From the NCBI RefSeq assembly GCF_027066465.1, contig NZ_JAMONU010000016.1, forward strand, positions 1 to 18,054: 18,054 nucleotides of DNA, read 5' to 3'. The DNA comes from Thermococcus sp. (GTDB taxonomy: Archaea; Methanobacteriota_B; Thermococci; Thermococcales; Thermococcaceae). Below the pieces are notes generated by a model. That model did not search any database. It saw only the letters and a list, made by a program, of their open reading frames with translations, and was not told where the DNA came from. This document shows positions 1 through 7,395 of the stretch, piece after piece; the stretch's first letter is position 1; each line of letters opens with the position of its first letter. A program made the translations under genes and the position numbers.

Positions 1-96
1 CTCTTCGGCGAGACCCTGACTCCCCTCCAGCTTCTCGGCGGCGCGCTCATAATCGGGGGTTCAATCCTCGTCCATATGAGAGAAAATCAAACGTAG
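1..96 (+). CDS. EamA/DMT-family transporter, C-terminal end only
   Basis: Frame 1 is open from the first base to a TAG at 94-96 and encodes 32 residues beginning LFGETLTPLQLLGGALIIGG and ending HMRENQT. The pattern of an acidic GE turn, T-x-x-Q, then a glycine-rich hydrophobic helix and a short polar tail is the usual end of a 10-helix drug/metabolite transporter (EamA), where it forms the last membrane segment. The rest of the gene lies before the window. It converges on glnA, and the two coding regions overlap by 10 bases (87-96). The substrate cannot be told. Identification rests on a short stretch, so the family is likely rather than certain. Confidence 0.75.
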   Translation, partial: LFGETLTPLQLLGGALIIGGSILVHMRENQT

Positions 97-1412
97 AAGT
101 ACCTTTCAAGCTCCCACTCGGTTACCCTCTTGGTCTCCACCGGAAGCTCTTTCATTGAGAGGTACTCCACGTATTCCTCCCATTCGTCTTCCTTGTACTC
201 AACGAAGTTCCTGTAGGCCCCTCCGAGTGCATCCTTGACAACCTTGTCCTTCTTCAGCTCCTCCAAAGCCTCCCCAAGGCTTCCGGGCAGGGTCTCGATT
301 CCGGCTTTGACCCTTTCCTTGTCGCTCATCTCGTAGACGTTGGTTTCAACGTAAGCTTCTGGCTCGGCCTTCTTCTTTATCCCGTCGAGGCCGGCCATGA
401 GTATGGCGGAGAAAGCTAGATACGGGTTTGCACTCGGGTCGGGACAGCGGTACTCTATTCTGGCCCCCTTGCCCCAGAAGGCCGGGACGCGTATGAGGGC
501 ACTCCTGTTGCGGTAGCCCCAGCTGATGTAGACCGGAGCCTCGTAACCGGGAACGAGGCGCTTGTAGCTGTTAACTGTCGGGTTGGTAACCGCCGCCAGC
601 GCCTTTGCGTGCTTGAGGATTCCCCCTATGAAGTGAAGGGCCGTTTCGCTGAGTCCGTCCTCACCAACGAAGGCGTTCTCCCCGTCCCTCCACAGGCTTA
701 TGTGGAGGTGCATTCCGTTGCCCGGGAACCCGTAGATTGGCTTTGGCATGAAGGTCGCGTAGAGGCCCCTCAGCTCCGCGACGGCCTTTACGATGTATTT
801 AAAGCTCACTATGTTGTCCGCCGTTCTAAGGGCCTCGTCGTAGCGGAAGTCAATCTCGTGCTGGGCCTTTCCGACCTCGTGGTGGAGCACTTCAGGAACG
901 AGGCCGAAGGCGGGCATGTAAAGGGCAATCTCCCTCCTGACGTCCCTGGCCTTGTCCAGTGTAACCAAATCGAAGTAGCCGCCGCTGTCCGGGATGTTCA
1001 GCTCCCAGCTACCGTTCTTCCTGAAGAGGTAGAACTCCGGCTCCGGCCCTATATAGGCTTTAAAGCCCTCTTTTTCAAGAACCTCAAGTGCCCTTTTGAG
1101 AACGCCCCTCGGGTCCGCATCGTAGGGCTTGTCGTCCTTGTATATGTAGCCGTAGACCCTTGCTATGCCCTCCCACGGAACCTCGGCGTAGGTGCTGGGG
1201 TCTGCCTTGAATATAAGGTCGCTGTCCTCTATTCCCTGAAATCCAGGGATTGATGAACCGTCGAAGCTTATACCGTCCTCTATGGCTTCTTCGTACCTTC
1301 CCATTGGAATCTCCATTCCCTTGGGAACACCGTTTATATCAACGAACACGAGCTGAAGGAACCTTATTTCACGCCTTCCATCGAACTCCCCGACGGTCCG
1401 TATTGTGTTCAT
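87..1412 (-). CDS. glnA: Glutamine synthetase, type I (GSI-alpha type)
   Basis: This is the cytoplasmic enzyme that condenses glutamate and ammonia to glutamine with ATP, the main ammonia assimilation step. The 441-residue length is normal for the short GSI-alpha class. Visible motifs are FDGSSIPGF (residues 50-58), the metal-binding GPEPEFYLF (122-130), NGMHLHIS, the ATP/glutamate-binding NPTVNSYKRLVPGYEAP and the arginine-rich segment YRNRSALIRVP. I see no adenylylation-site tyrosine motif of the GSI-beta class, so control is more likely by glutamine feedback and transcription. The ATG at 1412 has a perfect GGAGGTGA ribosome binding site just upstream. The gene is monocistronic in this view, converging on a DMT transporter and diverging from the DUF61 gene across an AT-rich spacer. 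Identification is secure. Confidence 0.97.
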   Translation of the reverse strand: MNTIRTVGEFDGRREIRFLQLVFVDINGVPKGMEIPMGRYEEAIEDGISFDGSSIPGFQGIEDSDLIFKADPSTYAEVPWEGIARVYGYIYKDDKPYDADPRGVLKRALEVLEKEGFKAYIGPEPEFYLFRKNGSWELNIPDSGGYFDLVTLDKARDVRREIALYMPAFGLVPEVLHHEVGKAQHEIDFRYDEALRTADNIVSFKYIVKAVAELRGLYATFMPKPIYGFPGNGMHLHISLWRDGENAFVGEDGLSETALHFIGGILKHAKALAAVTNPTVNSYKRLVPGYEAPVYISWGYRNRSALIRVPAFWGKGARIEYRCPDPSANPYLAFSAILMAGLDGIKKKAEPEAYVETNVYEMSDKERVKAGIETLPGSLGEALEELKKDKVVKDALGGAYRNFVEYKEDEWEEYVEYLSMKELPVETKRVTEWELERYFYV

Positions 1413-1634
1413 TTTTTCACCTCCAAATTATCTATTTGTTCAACTTTTAGCTGGATTCAATGAACAATTACTCCTTAATAAGGATTTCTATTGAACTTTT
1501 GCCGGGACGACAAACGCGGCTTTCGGCTCCTGATTATTTGACAAAGATATGGTTATTCAACGCAATAGCTTAGCTAAATTAGACAAGTTTTTATCAAAGA
1601 ACTTTTATCTTTGCTTCCCCCGACTGTAGTCTCG
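1413..1634. promoter_or_regulatory. Divergent promoter region of glnA and the DUF61 gene
   Basis: AT-rich spacer of 222 bases. A near-perfect palindrome CCTTAATAAGG (1473-1483) can act as TATA box for glnA, giving a start near 1452 and a leader of about 40 bases with the GGAGGTG site. For the rightward gene, TATA-like TTTTTAT (about 1588) and CTTTTATC (about 1602) precede the ATG at 1635 with no ribosome binding site, suggesting a leaderless or near-leaderless transcript. TTCAA/TTGAA half-sites recur (near 1439, 1457, 1490 and 1555), including the 9-base palindrome TTCAATGAA around 1456-1464; they might bind a regulator. A GC-rich island lies at 1501-1530. Confidence 0.5.
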
Positions 1635-2039
1635 ATGAAGGCCGAGGACATTCTGACGAGGGAGATTTACAGGATAAACTCTCATCTGCCCGCGAGAAGG
1701 CTTACCCTAGAGGAGCTTCTCGAAAGCCCGGAACCCGGTATTAGGCTCAGGGACGGGAGCTGGCACAGCTTCAGAAGGAGTGAGCTGGAGAAGATATCCT
1801 CGCTCCTTGACCCCGGCGATGAGAGAAAACTCCGCCTGCCCCTTGTTCTTGAGATAGTCAGCGAAATCCGGGGATACTTCCGGGTTAGGGGCCGGGTGGA
1901 GGTCAAGGTAATGGACAAAATCCTCGGCTTTTATGACCCCCTTGAAGAGCCGGAGGAGAGGCTTTACCCGAGGTATCTGCTCACGAGGGTTAGACGGGAG
2001 CTCCCAACGACGACCACGTATGCGTTCATGACGGAGTGA
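1635..2039 (+). CDS. DUF61 (UPF0216) family protein
   Basis: A 134-residue soluble protein of unknown function, from a family I know mainly in euryarchaea. Family-like segments are the N-terminal helix with REIYRINSHLPARR, then LRDGSWHSFRRSELEKIS, the KLRLPLVLEI strand and RGYFRVRGRVEVKVMDKILG. The last resembles a small beta domain that might bind nucleic acid, but that is a guess. I chose ATG 1635; an in-frame TTG at 1611 would add eight residues (LPPTVVS) unlike the family start and would fall near the predicted transcript start. No ribosome binding site is visible, so leaderless translation is likely. Its TGA overlaps the start of the next gene, so the two are probably translationally coupled. 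Confidence 0.8.
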   Translation: MKAEDILTREIYRINSHLPARRLTLEELLESPEPGIRLRDGSWHSFRRSELEKISSLLDPGDERKLRLPLVLEIVSEIRGYFRVRGRVEVKVMDKILGFYDPLEEPEERLYPRYLLTRVRRELPTTTTYAFMTE

Positions 2040-2311
2040 TGGAAATGGAGCGAAGGGTTTTTAGGGATTACCTGCTGTTCACAGTTCCCCACGTCACAGT
2101 GTTTGCCGGGATGGTCTTTGGGATACTCCTCCTCGTTGGGGTTAAGGTCAATCTGGCCCTGGGAATCTTTGCGCTCGTTTACGGGCTGATGCTCCTCATA
2201 GTTGGCCTGACCGTTTACCCTCATTTTTCAAAGCTCGCCTACTACCGTCTCTTCCTTTTATCCTCCCTTCTGCTCTTCCTTGTGGGCGTTCTGCTGTTGC
2301 TGAAGGCATAG
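2039..2311 (+). CDS. Small hydrophobic membrane protein, three predicted helices
   Basis: About 90 residues. A short charged N-terminus (MEMERRVFRDY) is followed by three hydrophobic segments, roughly residues 18-38, 41-60 and 68-88, with only small loops (YPHFSKLAYYR between helices 2 and 3) and a single lysine near the C-terminus. I do not recognise a family. The start is ATG 2039, overlapping the TGA of the DUF61 gene as TGATG; a GTG three bases earlier is also possible. Overlap with the DUF61 gene suggests co-translation and perhaps a shared role, but nothing in the sequence says which. A new promoter follows the stop codon at once, so the operon likely ends here. Confidence 0.7.
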   Translation: MEMERRVFRDYLLFTVPHVTVFAGMVFGILLLVGVKVNLALGIFALVYGLMLLIVGLTVYPHFSKLAYYRLFLLSSLLLFLVGVLLLLKA

Positions 2312-2353
2312 CCTTTATATTCAAAGGCACCCTATCTTAGCCGGTGGGTGTTA
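2312..2353 (+). promoter_or_regulatory. Promoter and ribosome binding site of the surface protein gene
   Basis: A TATA-like CTTTATATT (2313-2321) directly follows the upstream stop codon, predicting a start near 2343. GGTGGGTG at 2343-2350 is a good ribosome binding site for ATG 2354 and argues against the in-frame GTG at 2348, which lies inside it. Confidence 0.5.
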
Positions 2354-3973
2354 ATGAGGAGGATTGGTGTTGTTATCGTCGCTCTCTTCCTGCTGTCGCT
2401 CTTACCGCTGGCGTCTGCCGAGTTTGGAACCCTTTCAACGAGCGCCTTTATAACCGTCGTTAGGGGAGATTACTCTTCGGGAACGCTCGTCCTCACGAAC
2501 AACGCAGGGGTCTCGTACTCCGTCGTCAGCTTTCAGAGGTACTGGGTTGAAAGCGAGAACGGCTCAACGGTCGGCGGTTTCAACTTCACGATGTTTCCAA
2601 CCGTGTTTTCTCACTGGAGCAGCGGGAGTTCTAATACCGTTTCGTACAACCTCTCGTGTTCTCCTGATGTTCCCCCCGGCAACTACACCCTCCACCTGAG
2701 GTTCATAGCAACGACCTCAACTACCGGACAGGTTCTAATCCTCAACGCTGTCGTTCCCGTTAGGGTCCTAAGCTCTCCCCTGAAGTTTCTCGGCGCCCAG
2801 ACCTACGTTCCCGGAAGGGGGGAGTACTCCTATGTCTTCATTGGGGAGAGCGTCATCGTGTACTCACACGTCCTCAACATCGGACACAGGACGGTCAGCG
2901 TCAAGGCATCCGTTAAGCTGCTCCACGCAGAAACCACCTATTACACAAAGGAGAACATCGTGACGATTCCTCCCGGGGATACTCTAATCAAGTTCGCGGT
3001 TCCCGTTGGTATTAACTATCCCACTGGTTCCTATCTGCTCGTTTACACGCTCTCCTACGGAAACCAGAGCTACGTTTTCGAGAAGGAGTTTACGGTTTTA
3101 GCTGGTGTTAAGCTGGTCGGCGTTTCCCTCCAGAGTGATAGGGTTCTCCTCGGAAGTTCTGACGAGGCGTACCTCACGATTCTTTCCGAGCGCAACGTCA
3201 CGGTTAAGCTCTTAACCGAGGTCTTCAAGGGAAAAGAAAAAATTACGTCGGAGTACAGGGAAGTGAAGCTCTCGCCGGGAACCGAGGTCATGGGAATTCG
3301 TCTGCCAACGAACGTCTCTGGAAACCTCACGGCATCTTTTAAGCTGTTCATAGGAACGAGGCTCGTAGGTTCGAAGTCGCTCGGTTACAGTGTCGTCTCT
3401 CCCCCGAGGATAGTCTCGTTGGAGAAGAGCGTCTCAAACGATACGGTTGTTTTCAGGGTCGCTGTGTCCAATCCGTGGTCGGAAACTCAGGGAGTTCTGT
3501 CGTATACAATAGAGAGCGGGGGAAAAGTTCTGTACCAGGACAGCCTGCTGAAGGTTCTTCCCCATGGAAACGTCACGTTCAATTTCTCTTTCACGGTTCC
3601 TCTCGGTCAAAACGTGAGCTACGTCTTCACACTTAAGGCCCTCGGGCACTCAAGCTCCGTTAAGGGACGGCTCTACATAGCACCCCCAGCAACGCCCTCC
3701 AGAACCACGACAACCACTACAACTCAGGCTCCGTCCAGCACATCGTCCTCCTCCACCACTGAGACTCCTTCGGGCGGCTCGGCGGCCCTGTGGGTTGGAA
3801 CTGGAATCGGGGTTATTATCGCGGTGGTCGTGGGGGTCTGGTACTACTACAACAGCCTCAGCTCGAGAAAGAGGCGCAGGAAAATGCCCAAGCGCCGCTC
3901 ACCGCTCGGGAGGTTCAAGAGGCCGAAGCCGCCAAAGTTCCGTGAAAGGGACTCCCTCCCCAAAAAGAAGTGA
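2354..3973 (+). CDS. Secreted surface protein with Ser/Thr stalk, C-terminal membrane anchor and basic tail
   Basis: A 539-residue protein of unknown function. A signal peptide (residues 1-22, ending LASA before EFG) leads into about 420 residues of beta-rich sequence. It looks like several immunoglobulin-like or NEW3/CARDB-like domains: repeated segments such as VPPGNYTLHLRF, GTEVMGIRLPTNVSG and VPLGQNVSYVFTL have the look of their final strands. I count 12 N-glycosylation sequons, fitting an extracellular position. Residues about 442-473 are a Thr/Ser-rich, mucin-like stalk, followed by one membrane helix (about 476-497) and a 35-residue tail dense in Arg, Lys and Pro (505-539). The tail should be cytoplasmic. 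The gene stands alone with its own promoter, and rnpB starts 37 bases after it. Possible roles are an envelope structural protein or receptor-like protein; neither is shown. Confidence 0.8.
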   Translation: MRRIGVVIVALFLLSLLPLASAEFGTLSTSAFITVVRGDYSSGTLVLTNNAGVSYSVVSFQRYWVESENGSTVGGFNFTMFPTVFSHWSSGSSNTVSYNLSCSPDVPPGNYTLHLRFIATTSTTGQVLILNAVVPVRVLSSPLKFLGAQTYVPGRGEYSYVFIGESVIVYSHVLNIGHRTVSVKASVKLLHAETTYYTKENIVTIPPGDTLIKFAVPVGINYPTGSYLLVYTLSYGNQSYVFEKEFTVLAGVKLVGVSLQSDRVLLGSSDEAYLTILSERNVTVKLLTEVFKGKEKITSEYREVKLSPGTEVMGIRLPTNVSGNLTASFKLFIGTRLVGSKSLGYSVVSPPRIVSLEKSVSNDTVVFRVAVSNPWSETQGVLSYTIESGGKVLYQDSLLKVLPHGNVTFNFSFTVPLGQNVSYVFTLKALGHSSSVKGRLYIAPPATPSRTTTTTTTQAPSSTSSSSTTETPSGGSAALWVGTGIGVIIAVVVGVWYYYNSLSSRKRRRKMPKRRSPLGRFKRPKPPKFRERDSLPKKK

Positions 3974-3977
3974 CCAA

Positions 3978-4010
3978 ACCTTTTTATTCTCCCTTTTCTA
4001 CTTCCTTACG
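3978..4010 (+). promoter_or_regulatory. rnpB promoter
   Basis: CTTTTTATTC (3980-3989) is a TATA box, with AAACC just before it as a poor BRE. Its centre lies about 26 bases before position 4011, exactly where the P1 helix of the RNase P RNA begins. The same T-rich stretch may help end the upstream surface-protein transcript. Confidence 0.6.
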
Positions 4011-4332
4011 GCGAGGGGGTCGGGGGCTCTCGGGGCGCTCCCGAGGAAGTTCCGCCCACCGCACCGGGGCCGCGGTGCCGCAAGGCACCGGCCGAGAGGC
4101 CGGGCAACGGCGCAGAAACGGCACGGCCCCCGGGGGATGTGGATGACGCGCGCGAAGGGCCCGGCGACGGGCACCGAGCTAACCCGCAGACAATCCCGGG
4201 GGATGCGGTGAAACGGCCGTCCCGCGGGGTGCAAGGCCGACGCTGGGGCGATGAGTTCCCGGTGCGAGCCCCGTGGTAGGCCGCTCAGTCGAATGCCCCC
4301 TTGATACAGAAGGCGGGCTACGACCCCCTCGC
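4011..4332 (+). ncRNA. rnpB: RNase P RNA (archaeal type A)
   Basis: Catalytic RNA of the enzyme that removes tRNA 5' leaders. The ends form a perfect 12-base P1 helix: GCGAGGGGGTCG (4011-4022) with CGACCCCCTCGC (4321-4332). Conserved region I is GAGGAAGTTCCGCCC (4043-4057) and conserved region V is ACAGAAGGCGGGCTA (4306-4320). These two pair as helix P4 (4052-4056 with 4312-4316, then 4048-4050 with 4317-4319), leaving the universally conserved bulged U at 4051. Internal hairpins with GNRA loops are visible: GGTGCC-GCAA-GGCACC (4074-4089) and GGCC-GAGA-GGCC (4090-4101). GGTGAAACGG near 4207-4217 is another typical core element. The length of 322 bases fits Thermococcales. The 3' 15 bases overlap the convergent EamA coding region. 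No T-run follows 4332, so the 3' end is probably processed. Confidence 0.95.
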
Positions 4333-5163
4333 CAAATCAATGGCTGAAGCGAGCAGAATGAGGGCGCCGCCTATCACGGTTCTAACCCCCGGCACCTCTC
4401 CAAAGACGAAGAACGCGTAGACTATCGCGCTCAGCGGGTCAAGGTAGCTCAGAAGGGCGGCATCTTTAACCTCCACCTTCTTCAGCCCGTCCATGTAGAG
4501 GTATAAAGCGAGAACCGTGTGAAGCAGGACGAGAACCGCTATTGCCCACCAGACAGGGCTTCCAACGTTTTCAAGGGCCGCGAAGGGAATTAAAACGACG
4601 GAAGCTACCGCCAGCTGGAGGAAGGTCAGGCTTTCTCCGTCAACGCCCCTCAGGAACCTGCCGAGGTTTGGAATCAGGGCGTAGAAGAGCGCCCCCAGAA
4701 ACGCGAACACGATTCCGATGAAGTCCCTGTCGGAGAGGCTGATTCTCTGGGATGAAGCTATGATGAGCAGGCCCGTGAAGGCTACGGCAAGGCTCAGAAC
4801 CTTTCCGGTGTCGAGCCTTTCATCGAGGAAGCGCCACGAAATCAGCGTCGCCAGGACCGGGGCGGTGTAGTAAACGAGAACCGCGTTCGCTATGGTTGTG
4901 TAGTTGAAGGCCGTGAAGAGGAAGACCCAGTTCAAAGCCAAGGCAGTCCCGAGCGCGAGCATGTGGTAAGGCCTCTTTCTCAGCTCCCCCATAGCGTTTC
5001 TGAGCTTTCCCTTAAAGTTGAGGATTGGAAGGAGGACGAGCGTCCCGAGCGAAACCCTCGCGAAGGCGACGCCCAGGCCGGAAAGCCCCGAGAGTCTGCC
5101 GAATATTCCGACGCTCCCCCATATAAGCATTGCAATCGCTATCTGGGCTTTTCCTCTGTTCAT
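4318..5163 (-). CDS. EamA/DMT-family transporter
   Basis: A 281-residue integral membrane protein with about ten hydrophobic helices in two EamA repeats, first half from GKAQIAIAMLIWGSVGIFG, second from about DRDFIGIVFAFLGALFYAL. The segment FVFGEVPGVRTVIGGALILLA near the end is the typical last-helix region. Members export or import small metabolites; the substrate is unknown. I chose ATG 5163, whose ATGA overlaps the TGA of priS; an in-frame GTG at 5178 is probably part of the region containing the GGGAG ribosome binding site. The overlap makes this the third gene of the primase operon, although no functional link is evident. Its last four codons and stop (ARGS, TAG) are the complement of the 3' P1 strand of rnpB. 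Confidence 0.88.
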   Translation of the reverse strand: MNRGKAQIAIAMLIWGSVGIFGRLSGLSGLGVAFARVSLGTLVLLPILNFKGKLRNAMGELRKRPYHMLALGTALALNWVFLFTAFNYTTIANAVLVYYTAPVLATLISWRFLDERLDTGKVLSLAVAFTGLLIIASSQRISLSDRDFIGIVFAFLGALFYALIPNLGRFLRGVDGESLTFLQLAVASVVLIPFAALENVGSPVWWAIAVLVLLHTVLALYLYMDGLKKVEVKDAALLSYLDPLSAIVYAFFVFGEVPGVRTVIGGALILLASAIDLARGS

Positions 5164-6194
5164 ATTGAGTTCTCCCACTCCTCGTAGGCTTCCTTCACTT
5201 CCTCCTTCCTGAACTCCGGAACGGCGTCCCTGAAGGGGTTAAAGCGCTCGAGTTTTCTCTCGTCGGGGCCGATGTAGGTCGTTATCAGCCCGACCTTCGA
5301 GTGCAGGCTCGACGGCAGGCGGAGGATTCTCTTTACATCGACCGTAACGCGCCCGTCGAAGTATGCCTTGGAGAAGGTGCTCGATATCGAGAAGAGCCTT
5401 ATCAAGGTCTTGTAGCCGACTCCGCTTGGAAAGGCCGCCAGAAGTCCTTTCTCAACGAAGCTCCTGACGATTTTATCCCGGCTCTCTTCGCTCAGGAGTT
5501 TTCTGGCGAGGCCCTTCTTTATCCCCGCGCTTATCAGGTGGTTTTCGTTTGCCCTCTTTATGAAGTAGCCGAAGCGAAGCCTAAACACCCTGAAGTAGCC
5601 GCTCGACAGCATAATCCTCCTGCTCATGACGTCCTCGTAGGTTACCTCCTCCGAGGCGCTGATGTAGGCTAAAATTTTCTCCCTGGCCTTGGCGTCGAGC
5701 CTCAACGCCCACTCGTCGAGAACCCTTATGTGATAGCCCCTGCCCGAATAAACCACGTGGACGTTCTCGAAGCCGAAGTCCTCCTTAAGAACCACCAGCG
5801 TGTCCCTTGCGAGCTCCTTCGCGTCCTCCAGGCAGATTGGGCACACCTGCCCGCTCGGGTGCCTGTCCATACACCTCCTTAGGGGCAGGTCCTTGGCGTC
5901 TATGTCGAAGACGAGCTCCGCTCCAAGCCACCCCTCCATCCGGGCAGGTTCGCGGTAGAGCGCAACCGATGTGTAGATTGCGTAGGGTGAGGTAGCCTTA
6001 ACGTAGTCCTCCAAATCTCTAACGTCGGTGAATACGTTCTTCCTGTCGCTCGGTCCCTCCCCGGTGTGGTCGAAGCCGAACTCGCGCTTTTCGAGGCTAT
6101 CGAGTATGAACTCCGGAATTCTCTTGGCCTTCCACTCACCCTTGTAGTAGAGCTCCCTCTCCTCCCTGCTGACTTCTCTGAGCAGTTCAGCCAC
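5160..6194 (-). CDS. priS: DNA primase small (catalytic) subunit PriS
   Basis: Catalytic subunit of the archaeal/eukaryotic-type primase that makes primers for replication in complex with PriL. With the start at GTG 6194 the protein has 344 residues. The catalytic acidic pair is seen in ELVFDIDAKDL (D97, D99). It is followed by the zinc-binding cluster CMDRH(5)CPIC (C108, H112, C118, C121) and the SGRGYHIRV motif. The N-terminus MAELLREVSREER resembles the Pyrococcus furiosus p41 start as I recall it. GTG codons at 6212 and 6203 are also in frame, but GGGGTGAGG just upstream makes 6194 the best-placed start. It overlaps the end of priL by 8 bases (GTGGCTGA) and the transporter start by 4, so all three are likely translated in sequence from one mRNA. 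Confidence 0.95.
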   Translation of the reverse strand: MAELLREVSREERELYYKGEWKAKRIPEFILDSLEKREFGFDHTGEGPSDRKNVFTDVRDLEDYVKATSPYAIYTSVALYREPARMEGWLGAELVFDIDAKDLPLRRCMDRHPSGQVCPICLEDAKELARDTLVVLKEDFGFENVHVVYSGRGYHIRVLDEWALRLDAKAREKILAYISASEEVTYEDVMSRRIMLSSGYFRVFRLRFGYFIKRANENHLISAGIKKGLARKLLSEESRDKIVRSFVEKGLLAAFPSGVGYKTLIRLFSISSTFSKAYFDGRVTVDVKRILRLPSSLHSKVGLITTYIGPDERKLERFNPFRDAVPEFRKEEVKEAYEEWENSI

Positions 6195-7395
6195 CTTCCT
6201 CACCCCTTTCACCGGTTTCGCTCCTCTCTTCTCTTGCGAGCCTTCTTAGATAGTAGGTCAGTGGGTTCTTGACCCCCCTGCAGTACCTGTCCGGCTTGCA
6301 GAGCTGGGGGGCGTTGGCCCTTATCTTGTCGCAGTTAGGCGGGAAGTACCACGTCGAATTTCCGCTGTCCTCGAGCGTTGGCTTATCCGTTAAGCCGAAG
6401 CCGAGGTGGTACCAGATGTTCTTAATCTCGTGGGGCTGGTCCTCGAAGAGCGGCGGCTTGCAGCGGTTGCCGGCCTCGATGATAATCGGAAGGATTTCTT
6501 CCTCTATTATCCTTAAATCGCTCACGCAGTCCCTAACGCGGACGTCCTTCCTCGGCGGGTTGGGACAGATGCGCGCGTAGCTCAAGAAGCTCGTTAAGAG
6601 AACCGTAATAGCGTAGTTCCTCATTCCCGCGGGGACGCCTTTTAGGGCCTCTTTAACGCACGGCGGGAATAGGTCGAAGCGTAGCGGCTTTGCTCCCACT
6701 CTTCCGAGCTTCTCGAGCCTCTCCTTAAAGTACTCGTTCGCTAGCTCCTCAAGCTTCCCCTTAAGCTCCTCGTAGAATTCGGGAAGTTCGTCCCTGACGT
6801 CCGCTAGAAGGCTGACCGCCTTATCAAATCGCCTTTCAAAGGCCATCTCCCAGAGCTTTAACGCCTCGTCCCAGCGGAGGTATGCGTGGCCTTCTCTTAT
6901 ATAAACATCCCTCAGCGAGCCTTCCCAGAGCTCGAGAAACTCGCTTAGGTGCATCCTGTACTTCAGTTTGAGTTTTTCCCTCTCCTCCTCGGGCAGACTT
7001 CTGTCCATCGCCCTTTCCAGTATCCTTCTGTCCCTCTCAGGTATCCCTTCAGCCGGTTCAATCCTTAAAAGGCTTCCCTCCAGAGAACCCTTTCTCTCTA
7101 TTCTTGCTAGATAAAGCTTTGTTGTTGCCGTTTTCACGAACTCTGCTTCAATGCCGTAGGGGGAAAACGCCAGAGCACCCAGGAGGGCGTAAAACCTGAA
7201 GAGGTCCTTGAGCTCCTCGAGGGGGTCAACTGTTAGGAGCTTCTCTGGGGGGTCCTTTGATTTGAGCATCCACCTCACAAGAGAAAGGGCGTCATCTGTA
7301 TCTATGCTTGAGGGAATTCTCTCAAGGAGCGTTAGGACATCGCCGAATTCACGCCTTATTATCCCCTGTGCTCTCCCGCCAAAGGGGTCGGACAT
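6187..7395 (-). CDS. priL: DNA primase large subunit PriL
   Basis: Regulatory subunit of archaeal primase; its C-terminal domain carries an iron-sulfur cluster and helps initiate primer synthesis. The 402 residues are normal for Thermococcus. The N-terminal part is helical and charged. The conserved C-terminal domain shows cysteines suited to a 4Fe-4S cluster: C246 (LFPPC), C312 (NRCKPP), C355 (PPNCDKI) and C366 or C372 (LCKPDRYC). The motifs HEIKNIWYHLGFGL and NPLTYYLRRL are also typical. ATG 7395 is preceded by GGTGA at a spacing of four bases. First gene of the priL-priS-EamA operon, divergent from the KaiC-like gene. A weak TATA candidate (TTTTTAG on this strand, about 7427-7433) lies in the spacer. 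Confidence 0.95.
   Translation of the reverse strand: MSDPFGGRAQGIIRREFGDVLTLLERIPSSIDTDDALSLVRWMLKSKDPPEKLLTVDPLEELKDLFRFYALLGALAFSPYGIEAEFVKTATTKLYLARIERKGSLEGSLLRIEPAEGIPERDRRILERAMDRSLPEEEREKLKLKYRMHLSEFLELWEGSLRDVYIREGHAYLRWDEALKLWEMAFERRFDKAVSLLADVRDELPEFYEELKGKLEELANEYFKERLEKLGRVGAKPLRFDLFPPCVKEALKGVPAGMRNYAITVLLTSFLSYARICPNPPRKDVRVRDCVSDLRIIEEEILPIIIEAGNRCKPPLFEDQPHEIKNIWYHLGFGLTDKPTLEDSGNSTWYFPPNCDKIRANAPQLCKPDRYCRGVKNPLTYYLRRLAREERSETGERGEEGG

Noticed and set aside
609..1253. Long open frame (214 codons) on the plus strand inside glnA
   Set aside because: Antisense to a clear glutamine synthetase; no family resemblance, and GC-rich codon use in this genome routinely opens the opposite strand.
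3795..4234. Open frames running over rnpB on both strands
   Set aside because: The region folds as RNase P RNA with conserved cores and a perfect P1 helix; the products are low-complexity Arg/Gly/Pro sequences.
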